Part shown: one piece after another, positions 1 through 9,219 of the stretch
Numbering within the stretch: the first letter of the stretch is position 1
Layout of the letters: every line of letters starts with the position of its first letter
Source of the DNA: an uncultured Pseudomonadales bacterium
Lineage (GTDB): Bacteria > Pseudomonadota > Gammaproteobacteria > Pseudomonadales > Pseudohongiellaceae
Assembly (NCBI GenBank): GCA_943789485.1
Contig: CALSUH010000005.1
Span: forward strand, 124,001 to 188,000
Length of the DNA: 64,000 bases
Direction: 5' to 3'
Position numbers and translations under genes: made by a program
Notes under the pieces: generated by a model
What the model was told of the DNA's origin: nothing
Database searches by the model: none
Seen by the model: only the letters and a program-made list of their open reading frames with translations

Positions 1-3000
1 CAACACAAGCACCAGCTTGATGTTTGCGCGCCGCTTGAGTGAACTGGCCCTGAAAGGCAAAACCCTCTACTTCCAGCGCTATCAAGGCAAGGTCTACTGC
101 AGTAACTTCGACAGCTAACTCGTTCGCAAGTTGCTGTGCTTGTATGGGTCCTAAACATTCGAGCCGAGCACGCACTATCTCGCGAAGTGCATCCGCTGCC
201 TCCCACTTCTGCTCGAATACAAAGCTAGGAATGTGTGGCGATGCCCTCAACTGGTCCAACTCAGGATATATTGCCATGAAGCATCCAAGCTTCTCTGTGG
301 CTACCCATAATTCGTTGGTCAGTTGAGACAATTTCAGAATGCGCCCGCTATCGAGCAGAACTTTATTCCAGCGCTGATAGTCCTTATTTTTCTCAAATTC
401 TTGCTTACTCATATAAGCGAGACTAAAAAGACCATCGTGCATCTCTTCGACATTGTTTATGCAGGGCCAGGCCTCATCTTTAACGCGAGCGATCGCTTCC
501 TCATCTAACAGACTAAAATCTTTTGCCTCACCTGGGTCGGCCCAACTCCTATTGCGAATTGCATTGGTGCGCCGTTCTTCAAACGGCGCATCATCGAGGA
601 AGGCATAAGGCCTAGCATTTATAATTTCCTGTGCAAACGGAGAAGGCTCCCGTAAATCTTTGGCAATTAGCGTTAGCTTACCTTGTTCGATATCGGCTAT
701 GAGTTCGGTGAGTTCATCGATGTCCATCGCCTCTGTTAGACAGTCGTGAATAGTCTGATCGATAAGCGGATGTTCAGGTACTTCGCGTCGACCTGTAATA
801 TTTTCAGCGCAGGCAATCTGATCCGGAAAAACATGTGCTACTAGGTCCTCAGCATCCATGCGCTGAAATTGAGGAGGCACTCGCTTGCCGTTTCGGTTTC
901 TCTGAATGGCAAGAGAACGAGTCGCATTCCAGCGCCAGCGGACTTCGAACATAGGAGCATCGAGTAATGCCTGAATCAACACATCTCTAACGGTCGCGGA
1001 TTGTAGGTACTTAAATACATCGTCAAGTGGAAAGCTGTGAATAGACCCTAAAGAAATAACTATGCTGTCTTCATTGGCGGCTGCCTGCAGTTCGAAATTA
1101 AATGACTTACAGAAACGCTTTCGAAGTGCCAAGCCCCAACCGCGATTGATACGACTTCCAAAGGGTGAATGAATAACAACATGCATGTCACCCACCTCAT
1201 CGAAGAAGCGCTCCATCACTATTACAGAACGGGTAGGCATCTGGCCAAGTGCTTGCATACCAGTGGCTAGATATTCTACCAATTGTGCAGCTCCTACGTG
1301 GGGAACGTATGCGTTATCGACTAGCCACTGCACCGCCGCATTCGCAGAGTCGTTAATGAGCAGGTCCGCTATTGTTTCGCGCAGACTCGAAACAGCCTCG
1401 GACAGCTCTCGCGTTCTACCAAGGCCTTCGCCGAACCAAAAGGGTATCGTGGGCTGCATGCCCTGCGCATCTCGGACTCGAACCTTTAGGCCGTCGACGC
1501 GTAACAATTGCCAGCTATGAGTTCCCAACGTAAAAACATCACCCGGCAACGCCTCAAGGGCAAAATCTTCATTGAGACTGCCTACAATAATGTCTTCGGG
1601 GTCAAGTACAACTTGATAGTCGAACATATCGGGGATAGCACCCCCATTTGTCAGTGCGATAAGGTTTGCGCCTCGTCTCGCCCGCAGTCGATTGTTGATC
1701 GCATCAAAGTGTAGGTGTGTACCGCGACGTCCGCGCCTAGTGCTATAGCCCTGCGCTAACATCGTAACTGTCGTATCGAATTCTTCCCGCTGCATGTTTC
1801 GAAAGGGATAGGCATTGCGAAACAATTCAAAGAGTTCATCTACGCTCCAACCACCTTCGGTTTGATCGAAGAGTTCACCTGTCTGACCTGCTTGATCGTG
1901 GGATTGTGACGAAACTTCGGCGACGATCTGCTGGGAGAGAATATCCAGCGGCTTCTGAGGCATCACGATGCAATCCAGCTGCCTCTGCCTAATGCTGTGC
2001 AACAGTGCGGCGCTTTCAACTAGGTCATCGCGAGTCAACGGAAAGAGGATTCCCTTCGGTGTGCCGTGGATTGAGTGGCCGCTGCGACCAACTCGTTGCA
2101 AAAATTTCGCTATGCTCTTCGGTGAAGAAAACTGCACGACCAAATCTACAGAACCGATGTCGATGCCCAATTCCATGGAGGCGGTAGCTACTAACACTGA
2201 AAGCGTCCCCGTCTTCAATCGTTGCTCCGCATTATGGCGCAGCTCTTTGCTCATGCTGCCGTGATGGGAGCAAACCGCATTTTCACCAAGGCGCTCCGAG
2301 AGAGCCAATGCCAGTCGTTCGGAGAGCCGTCTAGTATTTACAAAAACTAACGTCGTTTCATGAGTCGAAATTAATTCAACTAGGCGTTTATAGAGTTCAT
2401 CCCAAACCTCGTTGCTCATCAACGCCGATAGCGGTGAGCCCGGCACTTCCAGGCGGATATCCATCTGTCGGCGGAAACCCGCATCTACGATCTTACAGTC
2501 GATCTCTGCATCGCTATAGTTACTGTTGCCGACTAGATACTTGGCAACCATCTCAATAGGCCGCTGCGTTGCCGAGAGGCCAATACGCTGTAGCCTTTGT
2601 CCCGAATTCTTAAGCACCAATCTTTGCAACCGCTCAATAGAAAGTGCCAGATGCGAGCCCCGCTTATCACCAAGCATGGCATGAATCTCGTCAACTATTA
2701 AAGTAGACACATTTGCCAACATGGCGCGGCCACTGGCACTGGTCAGCAGCAGATAAAGGGATTCAGGCGTAGTAACTAATATATGCGGTGGCTGCTTAGC
2801 CATCTTTTGCCGTTCACTCGCCGGGGTATCGCCTGTGCGAACAGCGATCCTTATATCGACTGGACCCTGCCCGCTTTGCTTCAGGTTTTCGGCGATGCCT
2901 TTAAGGGGCGTTTCTAGGTTTTTGTGAATGTCGTTGCTTAGCGCTTTCAGCGGCGAGACATAGAGAATCTGCACCCCGGGATTAAGCTGGCGCTTCTGCC

Positions 3001-3190
3001 CTCTGATGACCAAATCATCGATTGCCGCATAGAACGCGGCGAGGGTCTTACCGCTGCCTGTAGGCGCTGATATAAGAGTGTGACGGCCAGCTTTGATAGC
3101 AGGCCAGGCCTCGGCTTGAGCCTGGGTAGGCTCACCAAACTGAGCGGTAAACCAATCACGAGAAGCTGGATGAAACTGCGTCAAAGCCAT
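1..3190 (-). CDS. lhr: Lhr-family ATP-dependent helicase (C-terminus outside window)
   Basis: This is a superfamily 2 DEAD/DEAH helicase of the Lhr type, a family linked to nucleic-acid repair. Reading the minus strand from the ATG at 3190 gives an open frame to the window edge, about 1063 residues with no stop. Visible motifs are the Q-motif region (PTQAQAEAWP, 21-30), Walker A (APTGSGKT, 42-49), motif Ia (SPLKAL), a TPESL motif, Walker B DEIH (167-170), motif III (LSATQ) and motif VI (QRVGRSGH). After the two RecA-like domains come the winged-helix and Lhr-core regions and part of the long C-terminal extension. Full Lhr proteins are about 1400-1500 residues, so the 3' end lies to the left. 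It is divergent from lepB. Family assignment is firm; the cellular role is not visible. Confidence 0.93.
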   Translation of the reverse strand, partial: MALTQFHPASRDWFTAQFGEPTQAQAEAWPAIKAGRHTLISAPTGSGKTLAAFYAAIDDLVIRGQKRQLNPGVQILYVSPLKALSNDIHKNLETPLKGIAENLKQSGQGPVDIRIAVRTGDTPASERQKMAKQPPHILVTTPESLYLLLTSASGRAMLANVSTLIVDEIHAMLGDKRGSHLALSIERLQRLVLKNSGQRLQRIGLSATQRPIEMVAKYLVGNSNYSDAEIDCKIVDAGFRRQMDIRLEVPGSPLSALMSNEVWDELYKRLVELISTHETTLVFVNTRRLSERLALALSERLGENAVCSHHGSMSKELRHNAEQRLKTGTLSVLVATASMELGIDIGSVDLVVQFSSPKSIAKFLQRVGRSGHSIHGTPKGILFPLTRDDLVESAALLHSIRQRQLDCIVMPQKPLDILSQQIVAEVSSQSHDQAGQTGELFDQTEGGWSVDELFELFRNAYPFRNMQREEFDTTVTMLAQGYSTRRGRRGTHLHFDAINNRLRARRGANLIALTNGGAIPDMFDYQVVLDPEDIIVGSLNEDFALEALPGDVFTLGTHSWQLLRVDGLKVRVRDAQGMQPTIPFWFGEGLGRTRELSEAVSSLRETIADLLINDSANAAVQWLVDNAYVPHVGAAQLVEYLATGMQALGQMPTRSVIVMERFFDEVGDMHVVIHSPFGSRINRGWGLALRKRFCKSFNFELQAAANEDSIVISLGSIHSFPLDDVFKYLQSATVRDVLIQALLDAPMFEVRWRWNATRSLAIQRNRNGKRVPPQFQRMDAEDLVAHVFPDQIACAENITGRREVPEHPLIDQTIHDCLTEAMDIDELTELIADIEQGKLTLIAKDLREPSPFAQEIINARPYAFLDDAPFEERRTNAIRNRSWADPGEAKDFSLLDEEAIARVKDEAWPCINNVEEMHDGLFSLAYMSKQEFEKNKDYQRWNKVLLDSGRILKLSQLTNELWVATEKLGCFMAIYPELDQLRASPHIPSFVFEQKWEAADALREIVRARLECLGPIQAQQLANELAVEVTAVDLALIALEVEGFAFQGQFTQAARKHQAGACV

Positions 3191-3408
3191 GATGTATTTG
3201 TGTAAGCAATTTACTGTACGAACATACAGGTTAATGAAGACCCCCGAGGTTTGCAATAGTCACAGCGAGAGCGCTAGCTGCTTGGACACACGCAAGAACC
3301 CAACATTCGGGTTCCACACTCATCAGCGCTCAATCTCCAGTTACCTCAAGCGAATTGACATGTCTGGAAGACCTGCGCTAGGTTAGAGGCCACTAAGGTG
3401 TAGAAGTA

Positions 3409-4110
3409 ATGAATGATCTAAATGCAGCCAGTATTACCGAGCGTCTCGGCAGCAACCTGAATCTGTTTTGGAAGGAAAATAGACAATTTTTCCTCTTGCT
3501 GACCTGCATCGTCTTTTTCAAGAGCGCAATCGCCGACCTGAGCTCTATCTCCGGCGCCTCTATGCAGCCTACGCTACTCGATGGCGACAAAGTCTGGGTG
3601 AATAAGCTCGCGTACGACATAAAGATACCCTTCACCGAGATATCCCTAGGCCAACTTTCCGATCCTAGTGGCGGCGATGTAGTTATCATCGACTCTAAAA
3701 AGGCTGATAAGCGCCTTGTTAAACGCATTGTTGGCGTGCCTGGCGACACCATCTACATGCAGAACAACGCCCTTGTTATCAATGGTGAGGCCGCGCATTA
3801 CGAGGTTCTCTCCAGAGATGACGATTCCATTATCATTCTAGAACAGCTCCCAGATAAGACGCATCAGGCGCGCTTGTCTAACCGCTTCGCCAGCCGAACG
3901 GCTCGCAGCTACGGACCTACCGTGGTGCCTGAAGGCCAATACTTCGTGTTGGGAGACAACCGCGATAACAGCGCAGATAGTCGTGTCTATAGCTTCGTGC
4001 CCAGAGAAGAAATCATCGGCCGCTCAAACTCCGTGGTTTTCTCTCTCGATAGTGACAATAACTATCTACCGCGTGGCGAGAGATTTCTCGCAGGCCTCGA
4101 TCAAAATTAG
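3409..4110 (+). CDS. lepB: signal peptidase I
   Basis: Membrane serine protease that removes signal peptides from exported proteins. One N-terminal transmembrane helix (about residues 24-43) anchors a periplasmic catalytic domain. The S26 boxes are present: SGASMQPTL with catalytic Ser51, KRIVGVPGDTI with the general-base Lys105, and GDNRDNSADSR (182-192). At 233 residues it is shorter than the E. coli enzyme (324), which has two membrane helices; single-helix forms are common. It is not next to lepA or rnc, so it may be an additional signal peptidase copy rather than the one in the usual lepA-lepB-rnc operon. The spacing and strand suggest its own promoter in the 218-base gap after lhr. Confidence 0.92.
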   Translation: MNDLNAASITERLGSNLNLFWKENRQFFLLLTCIVFFKSAIADLSSISGASMQPTLLDGDKVWVNKLAYDIKIPFTEISLGQLSDPSGGDVVIIDSKKADKRLVKRIVGVPGDTIYMQNNALVINGEAAHYEVLSRDDDSIIILEQLPDKTHQARLSNRFASRTARSYGPTVVPEGQYFVLGDNRDNSADSRVYSFVPREEIIGRSNSVVFSLDSDNNYLPRGERFLAGLDQN

Positions 4111-4329
4111 ACATTAATCCAGATTCAGGACTGTGCGGCTGAATATGCAGCGCTACAGTGCTTCTGCAGCCGATATATGGAGCACCGCATTGAAATACCT
4201 CATCGAATTCTAAATAACTTAATTATTTTGCAATCAAAGCCGGCATGAATCAGGTATTGTCAATAATGCTTTAACTCGTTCAAAAAGCGAAGGCAGGGCA
4301 AAAATTTTATTAAAACTCGTGAGGTAGTC

Positions 4330-4917
4330 ATGAATCCAAAAACGCAATCCCACGTCGGAATGATGAGTAAATTCCTGTTTACCCTGATGTTACTTGGCAG
4401 CTTCCAGGTTTCGATGGCACAGGATTTCGTCTGGGCTCCAGACTTTCCTATAGGCGCATCGGTTCCGGCAATTTCGGCACAAGATCAGGATGGCAATGTT
4501 CAGTCATTCGACAGCTTAAAAGGCGAAAAGGGCATGCTCTTGATGCTGAGCCGGTCCTTTGACTGGTGACCATACTGTAAAGCTCAGCTCGTGCAGCTGA
4601 CTGAAATCAGTGATCAGATAGAAGCAATGGGCATCAATGTTGTTGCCCTAACCTTCGACTCAGTGGAGACGCTGAAGACCGTGCAAGAAAATCAGGACGT
4701 TCAGTTCCCTCTTCTTCATGATGAAGAAGTCACCCATGTGAATGCCTTCGGTATTCGCAATGTAGACTACGAACCAGGGCACCGAGTATATGGCATACCG
4801 TATCCCGGCATATTCCTAGTCGATCCAAACGGAGTTATTAAGGCCAAGTTTGCAGAAGAGAGATATCAAGACCGACCTCCCTTCGATGACATACTTGAGG
4901 CCCTCTCTGAACTTTAA
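4330..4917 (+). CDS. secreted redoxin, probable selenoprotein (UPYC active site, in-frame TGA)
   Basis: Peroxiredoxin/thioredoxin-fold protein of the AhpC/TSA redoxin type. The frame from the ATG at 4330 meets TGA at 4567-4569 and continues in the same frame to TAA at 4917, giving 195 residues if TGA is read through. The first part has a signal peptide (hydrophobic core about residues 14-28, cleavage near SMA-Q31) and the family start 'IGASVPAISAQDQDGN'. The TGA falls where the family has its active-site cysteine: SFDW-U80-PYC83. The second part continues the fold normally (VVALTFDS, FPLLHDE, YPGIFLVDPNGVI). A stem-loop fitting a bacterial SECIS follows the TGA and a terminator follows the gene. 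I therefore call it selenocysteine, not a nonsense mutation. Met11 or Met12 could be the true start. The selenocysteine machinery (selABCD) is not in this window. Confidence 0.83.
4584..4600 (+). promoter_or_regulatory. putative bacterial SECIS hairpin
   Basis: A perfect 6-bp stem, TCAGCT (4584-4589) with AGCTGA (4595-4600), encloses the five-base loop CGTGC (4590-4594). The loop begins 20 bases after the in-frame TGA and has G at its second position. Known bacterial SECIS elements place a small G-containing apical loop roughly 16-37 bases downstream of the UGA inside the coding region, so geometry and position both fit. SelB binding is inferred. Confidence 0.68.
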
Positions 4918-4933
4918 ATGCTGAAAAATTAAC

Positions 4934-4960
4934 GGGAAGTCGAAAGGCTTCCCACTTTTT
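4934..4960 (+). terminator. Rho-independent terminator after the redoxin
   Basis: An 8-bp stem (4934-4941 with 4946-4953, one G-T pair) closed by a GAAA tetraloop, followed by AC and five T residues (4956-4960). It lies 17 bases after the redoxin stop codon. It supports the view that the transcription unit ends after the second half of the redoxin. Confidence 0.8.
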
Positions 4961-5116
4961 GTGAGCGGCGTAGCTAGCAACGTTTTGACTGCAGCAAAGT
5001 TCGCTTTTCCCTATTACCCTTTTCCCTTTGTCTCCACCAAATGTAATAATCTCGCCCAGCTTAAACGCTCATGGCATGGCCCTTCTGTCAGGGCTAACTA
5101 AAAATAATCGAGGCAG

Positions 5117-7390
5117 TTGTCTCACAAAATAGCCGTAGAAATGGATTTGTCCTCACACCCTAGCCTTAAGCTCAGCACGAGCCTTGTTCTCTTGGCGTTG
5201 GTTTTCATGGGATACCCCTCATACGAGCTTCATGCTCAGTCACAGCCCAATTACAACATTCCTAGAGTGAATACCGAGCCACGTATAGATGGACAAATCG
5301 ATCAGGGGGAGTGGAGTCAGGCCACGCGCATTCCTGTCAATATAGAAACCAATCCGAATGACAACGTCCCCGCCGAGGTGGAGGCACAGGCCCTGCTCAT
5401 GGAAGATGGCGAGGTACTGTACGTCGCCTTCATCGCTCTAGATCCGGACCCCGATCAAATCCGCGCGTTCTATAGAGACAGAGACTCCATGTGGAACGAT
5501 GACTGGGTGGCGATCATTCTGGACACCTTCAACGACGAAAGACGTGCATTCGAATTCTTTGCCAATCCCTATGGTGTGCAGGCGGATGCCATTCAAGACG
5601 ATGTGAACGGCGATGAAGACCAATCTTGGAATGCCATATGGGACAGCGCTGGACAGATTAACGAGGATGGCTATGTCGTAGAGATGGCTATTCCGATGAA
5701 GCAGTTACGTTTTACGCCTAACGAGAACAACCAGACTTGGGGCATCGATCTAGTCAGGTTCTATCCGCGTGATCGAGATACGCGAATCGCCAACAATCCA
5801 CGAGATAGAAACATAGCTTGTTATATTTGTCAGATAAGTAAGGCGGACGGTTTTGCCAATCTAACTCGAAGTAGAAATCTCGAGATTATTCCGACTGTAA
5901 CCTCCACTTCGGTAGAGAACAGAAACCCAGCCATGGGCGGTTGGGATAGCGAGAGTATCGATGCACAAGGCAGCCTCGATGTGCGCTGGGGAATTTCTCA
6001 AGACTTGTATCTCAACGCGACACTGAATCCCGACTTCTCTCAAGTCGAGGCCGATAGTGCACAGTTAGATATCAACAACACTTTTAGCCTTTTCTTCCCC
6101 GAGCGACGAACTTTCTTCTTAGACGGCGCAGACTACTTCGATACCTTTGAGCGACTCGTGCACACGAGAAACATTTCCGATCCGGACTATGGCCTAAAAC
6201 TCACGGGCAAAAGTGGAGGCCACACCTATGCCCTGCTCACTGCCAACGATGTAACCACGAGTTTCTTGATACCCCGCAGCCTAGGCTCCAGCGTTGCCTC
6301 ACTCGGTGAGACTGAATCCAAAGTAGCGATTGGCCGCTATCGCCTCGATATTTTCGAAAATTCCACAATCGGCGCCTTGATTACCGACCGCCGGGCTGAC
6401 GGCTACAACAATACCGTCAGCAGTGTCGATGCAGTGCTCAGGCCTACTGACCAAGATTCGATCTCTATTCAGTCCATGCACTCCAGCTCTGACTATCCAA
6501 CCCTCATACAGAGCCAATACGGGCAGGCAGGCAGCCTTAGCGATACTAGCCAGCGTCTAGAGTACCGCCACAACGATCGGCGCTGGGACTGGCGCTTGGG
6601 CTATACAGACATGGGGGATGATTTTCGTGCGGATCTCGGTTTCGTAAACCGAGTCGATTTCAAGTTTGTCGTGGCGACAGTAGGACACACCTGGCGCGGC
6701 GAATCGGACGACTTCTTCAATCGCATCCGGGTCGCGCTAGACTATGACAGAACACAAGACCAGTCAGGCCTGCAGCTCGAAGAAGAATTTGAAGTATTCC
6801 TCAATATGGACGGCCCCAAGCAGTCTTTTCTCAGTGGACTATTCGGTGGTAGCGAGACCTACTGGAACGGCAAATATTTCGATGAACAGTTCAATCAGCT
6901 TAGAATTGGGTTTACTCCCAGAGCGAACTTGCGCCTGAGTGCCCTAATACGAGTTGAGGATATTGTCGACTTTGCCAATACTCGCCTTGGCAGGTCGAAG
7001 CGCCTTGGGCCTAGCGTCAATTATCGCTGGGGCAAGCATCTGGAATTGGATTTCGATCATACTCTACAGCAATTCGATGTCGACGGCGGCAGGCTATTTA
7101 CCGCGAATCTGACTGATTTAAAGACGACGTACCAATTTAGTGCACGCAGCTTTCTTCGCTTTACGCTCCAATATACGGACAACAAACGTAATCAGGATCT
7201 CTACGTCAGATCTGTGCAGGCACGCACTAAGCAACTCACCACACAGCTTCTCTATAGCTATAGATTCAGCGCCGCCACCCGTTTCTTTATCGGTTACTCC
7301 GATGCCGGCTTTCAGAACGACACTTACGACGCCATCGAGAAAACCAACCGCACAGTATTCGCTAAGTTTAGTTATGCCTGGCTCCCCTAG
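5117..7390 (+). CDS. DUF5916 outer-membrane protein with CBM9-like N-terminal domain
   Basis: Exported protein of about 757 residues. After a signal peptide ending near 'ELHAQ' comes a family-9 carbohydrate-binding-like domain (about residues 45-230, with RIDGQIDQGEWSQA and the YVAF strand). A long DUF5916 region follows (FFPERRTFFLDG, NPDFSQVEAD), ending in many alternating amphipathic strands typical of an outer-membrane beta-barrel and a terminal aromatic 'YAWLP'. The substrate is unknown. Family members occur in marine bacteria and may bind or pass glycans, but that is inference. The upstream start is a TTG with GAGG just before it; Met9 (near 5141) would give a shorter signal peptide and is also possible. 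No adjacent glycan-degrading enzymes are seen. Confidence 0.83.
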   Translation: MSHKIAVEMDLSSHPSLKLSTSLVLLALVFMGYPSYELHAQSQPNYNIPRVNTEPRIDGQIDQGEWSQATRIPVNIETNPNDNVPAEVEAQALLMEDGEVLYVAFIALDPDPDQIRAFYRDRDSMWNDDWVAIILDTFNDERRAFEFFANPYGVQADAIQDDVNGDEDQSWNAIWDSAGQINEDGYVVEMAIPMKQLRFTPNENNQTWGIDLVRFYPRDRDTRIANNPRDRNIACYICQISKADGFANLTRSRNLEIIPTVTSTSVENRNPAMGGWDSESIDAQGSLDVRWGISQDLYLNATLNPDFSQVEADSAQLDINNTFSLFFPERRTFFLDGADYFDTFERLVHTRNISDPDYGLKLTGKSGGHTYALLTANDVTTSFLIPRSLGSSVASLGETESKVAIGRYRLDIFENSTIGALITDRRADGYNNTVSSVDAVLRPTDQDSISIQSMHSSSDYPTLIQSQYGQAGSLSDTSQRLEYRHNDRRWDWRLGYTDMGDDFRADLGFVNRVDFKFVVATVGHTWRGESDDFFNRIRVALDYDRTQDQSGLQLEEEFEVFLNMDGPKQSFLSGLFGGSETYWNGKYFDEQFNQLRIGFTPRANLRLSALIRVEDIVDFANTRLGRSKRLGPSVNYRWGKHLELDFDHTLQQFDVDGGRLFTANLTDLKTTYQFSARSFLRFTLQYTDNKRNQDLYVRSVQARTKQLTTQLLYSYRFSAATRFFIGYSDAGFQNDTYDAIEKTNRTVFAKFSYAWLP

Positions 7391-7528
7391 GAATATTTTT
7401 CTGCAAGAATCCTAGTCCATTAGTAGCCCCAAGATAGAGTGCTAAAACACCTCAGGTTCTCCTATTAAAAGACTCTAGCTGTGGGTAAAATGACGCCTAC
7501 TTTTCCCGCGACTCGGACGTATTATTAA

Positions 7529-8617
7529 ATGGGCCAACAAACTTCGCTATACCGGAAGCATCTCGAGTCCGGCGCCAAAATGGTCGATTTCGCCGGATGG
7601 GATATGCCGATTAATTATGGCTCTCAGATAGAAGAACATAATCTAGTACGAAACCAGGCCGGCATCTTCGACGTATCACATATGACAGTAGTCGATGTGT
7701 CGGGCGATGAAGCTGAGACATTCCTGCGCTATCTATTAGCGAACGATGTCGCCAAGTTAGATGAAGTTGGGCGGGCTCTGTACAGCGGTATGTTGAATGA
7801 GACGGGTGGCGTTGTTGACGATCTGATTGTCTACCGTATGAGCTTTGGTTATCGCGTCGTGGTGAACTGCGCCACCCGCGACAAAGACCTGGCCTGGATA
7901 CGCACTCACGCAGCAGACTTCGACGTTAGTATTGAAGAGCAGCCGCAGCTCTCTATCCTAGCCGTTCATGGGCCTGAGGCAATTGACAAAGTCAGCACGA
8001 TACTGACTCGTGACCGCGCCGCAATAAGTACAGAGCTAAAGAACTTCCGTGGCTTCGAATCGGGATCATGGTTCATAGCTCGCACCGGTTACACTGGCGA
8101 AAAGGGCCTCGAGCTAATCCTACCCAGTGAAGAGGCTCCAGAAATTTGGGATAAGCTATTAACGGTTGGCGTCAAACCCGTAGGTTTGGGCGCAAGAGAT
8201 ACGCTGCGTTTGGAAGCAGGCATGAACCTTTATGGCCACGACATGGATGAAACTACCTCACCCATCGCCGCCAATATGAAACAAACAATCGCTTGGCAGC
8301 CCGAGGACCGCGAGTTCATTGGTCGGAAGGCGGTCGCGGCTCACTTAGCAGAGAGCGAGGCCGGCACGACGCCAATTCTTACCGGGCTAGTTCTGGAACA
8401 GCGGGGTGTGCTGCGGGAGGGCCAAAAAGTTCTATGCGAAAATGGAGAAGGCGTAATTACCAGTGGTAGCTTTTCTCCCACATTGAAGCATTCAATCGCA
8501 TTAGCTAGAATCCCTGCAAATAGCGGAGCCTGTCAAGTTGATATTCGCGGCACACTGACCGCCGTACGAATAGTAAAGCCAAACTTCGTTCGTTTCGGTA
8601 AGAAGGTATTCGAGTAG
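7529..8617 (+). CDS. gcvT: glycine cleavage system T protein (aminomethyltransferase)
   Basis: Transfers the methylene group from the aminomethyl-lipoyl arm of GcvH to tetrahydrofolate and releases ammonia. At 362 residues it matches the family length (E. coli 364). Visible features include [13 protein letters not shown] near the N-terminus, the substrate-binding [10 protein letters not shown] segment with the catalytic Asp pair D97/D98, [12 protein letters not shown], and [16 protein letters not shown]. It is the first gene of a gcvT-gcvH-gcvP unit. The ATG at 7529 has no convincing Shine-Dalgarno sequence. The 138 bases upstream do not show a recognisable glycine riboswitch. Confidence 0.97.
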   Translation: MGQQTSLYRKHLESGAKMVDFAGWDMPINYGSQIEEHNLVRNQAGIFDVSHMTVVDVSGDEAETFLRYLLANDVAKLDEVGRALYSGMLNETGGVVDDLIVYRMSFGYRVVVNCATRDKDLAWIRTHAADFDVSIEEQPQLSILAVHGPEAIDKVSTILTRDRAAISTELKNFRGFESGSWFIARTGYTGEKGLELILPSEEAPEIWDKLLTVGVKPVGLGARDTLRLEAGMNLYGHDMDETTSPIAANMKQTIAWQPEDREFIGRKAVAAHLAESEAGTTPILTGLVLEQRGVLREGQKVLCENGEGVITSGSFSPTLKHSIALARIPANSGACQVDIRGTLTAVRIVKPNFVRFGKKVFE

Positions 8618-8715
8618 AAGATTGAGACTTAACCCATAGATTAGTTCTACTAATTCGTAGTAATTCAGCTGCCTAGTAGGGTTACAATTAGCACCGATCA
8701 AAAGAGGAATATCTA

Positions 8716-9105
8716 GTGAGCACATATCCAGACAATCTTAAATACGCCACCACTCATGAATGGATTCGACTCGAAGATGATGGCACCGCAACGGTAGGCA
8801 TCAGCAATCATGCACAAGATGCATTGGGTGATATCGTATTCGTGGAACTGCCCGAAGTAGCTGCTACGATTCACGCAAAAGATGAAGTGGCGGTCGTAGA
8901 ATCAGTGAAAGCTGCATCGGATGTGTACAGTCCAATATCTGGTGAAATTATTGCCACCAATGATACGCTCTCTGAGGCTCCGGAAACGGTCAACGCAGAT
9001 CCCTACGACGACGGTTGGTTCTATAAGATTAAAATGAGTGACGAACTAGAATTGGATGAATTAATGGACGCCGACGCGTATTCGGATCACTGCGAAGAGG
9101 GTTAG
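8716..9105 (+). CDS. gcvH: glycine cleavage system H protein
   Basis: Lipoyl carrier that shuttles the aminomethyl intermediate between the P, T and L proteins. The 129-residue length is canonical. The lipoylation site is VESVKAAS with Lys65, and the fold markers [18 protein letters not shown] and [11 protein letters not shown] are present. The start is GTG, preceded by an AGAGGA ribosome-binding site. It lies 98 bases after gcvT and 114 bases before gcvP in the same direction, so co-transcription is likely. Confidence 0.97.
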   Translation: MSTYPDNLKYATTHEWIRLEDDGTATVGISNHAQDALGDIVFVELPEVAATIHAKDEVAVVESVKAASDVYSPISGEIIATNDTLSEAPETVNADPYDDGWFYKIKMSDELELDELMDADAYSDHCEEG

Positions 9106-9209
9106 GAAGCTGAGCAACGTAGGCGAATAATCTTTGCCAACTGCAGACCATCAATTAACTCCTCATCTGTATAGCCACTTAAATATCGAAGATAAATTAT
9201 GTTTCCTGC

Positions 9210-9214
9210 AAGGA
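9210..9214 (+). promoter_or_regulatory. ribosome-binding site that selects the gcvP start
   Basis: AAGGA at 9210-9214 lies 5 bases before the ATG at 9220. The in-frame upstream ATG at 9199 has no Shine-Dalgarno sequence, so 9220 is preferred as the gcvP start. Confidence 0.65.
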
Positions 9215-9219
9215 CAGTA

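Noticed and set aside
1..3190. Several short plus-strand open frames across the first 3 kb
   Set aside because: They are shadows of the long lhr frame on the minus strand, which shows full helicase motifs.
3191..3408. A 65-codon plus-strand frame and a GAACCC/GGGTTC inverted repeat at 3296-3314 upstream of lepB
   Set aside because: The frame has no recognisable composition or ribosome-binding site. The 6-bp repeat has no U-tract and no known operator match.
4330..4569. Reading the first redoxin half as a short complete gene and the second half as a separate gene or pseudogene
   Set aside because: The two halves share one frame, the TGA replaces the active-site cysteine, and a SECIS-like hairpin and a terminator flank the whole unit.
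7391..7528. A glycine riboswitch upstream of gcvT
   Set aside because: The characteristic tandem aptamer sequence blocks are not visible in this 138-base gap.
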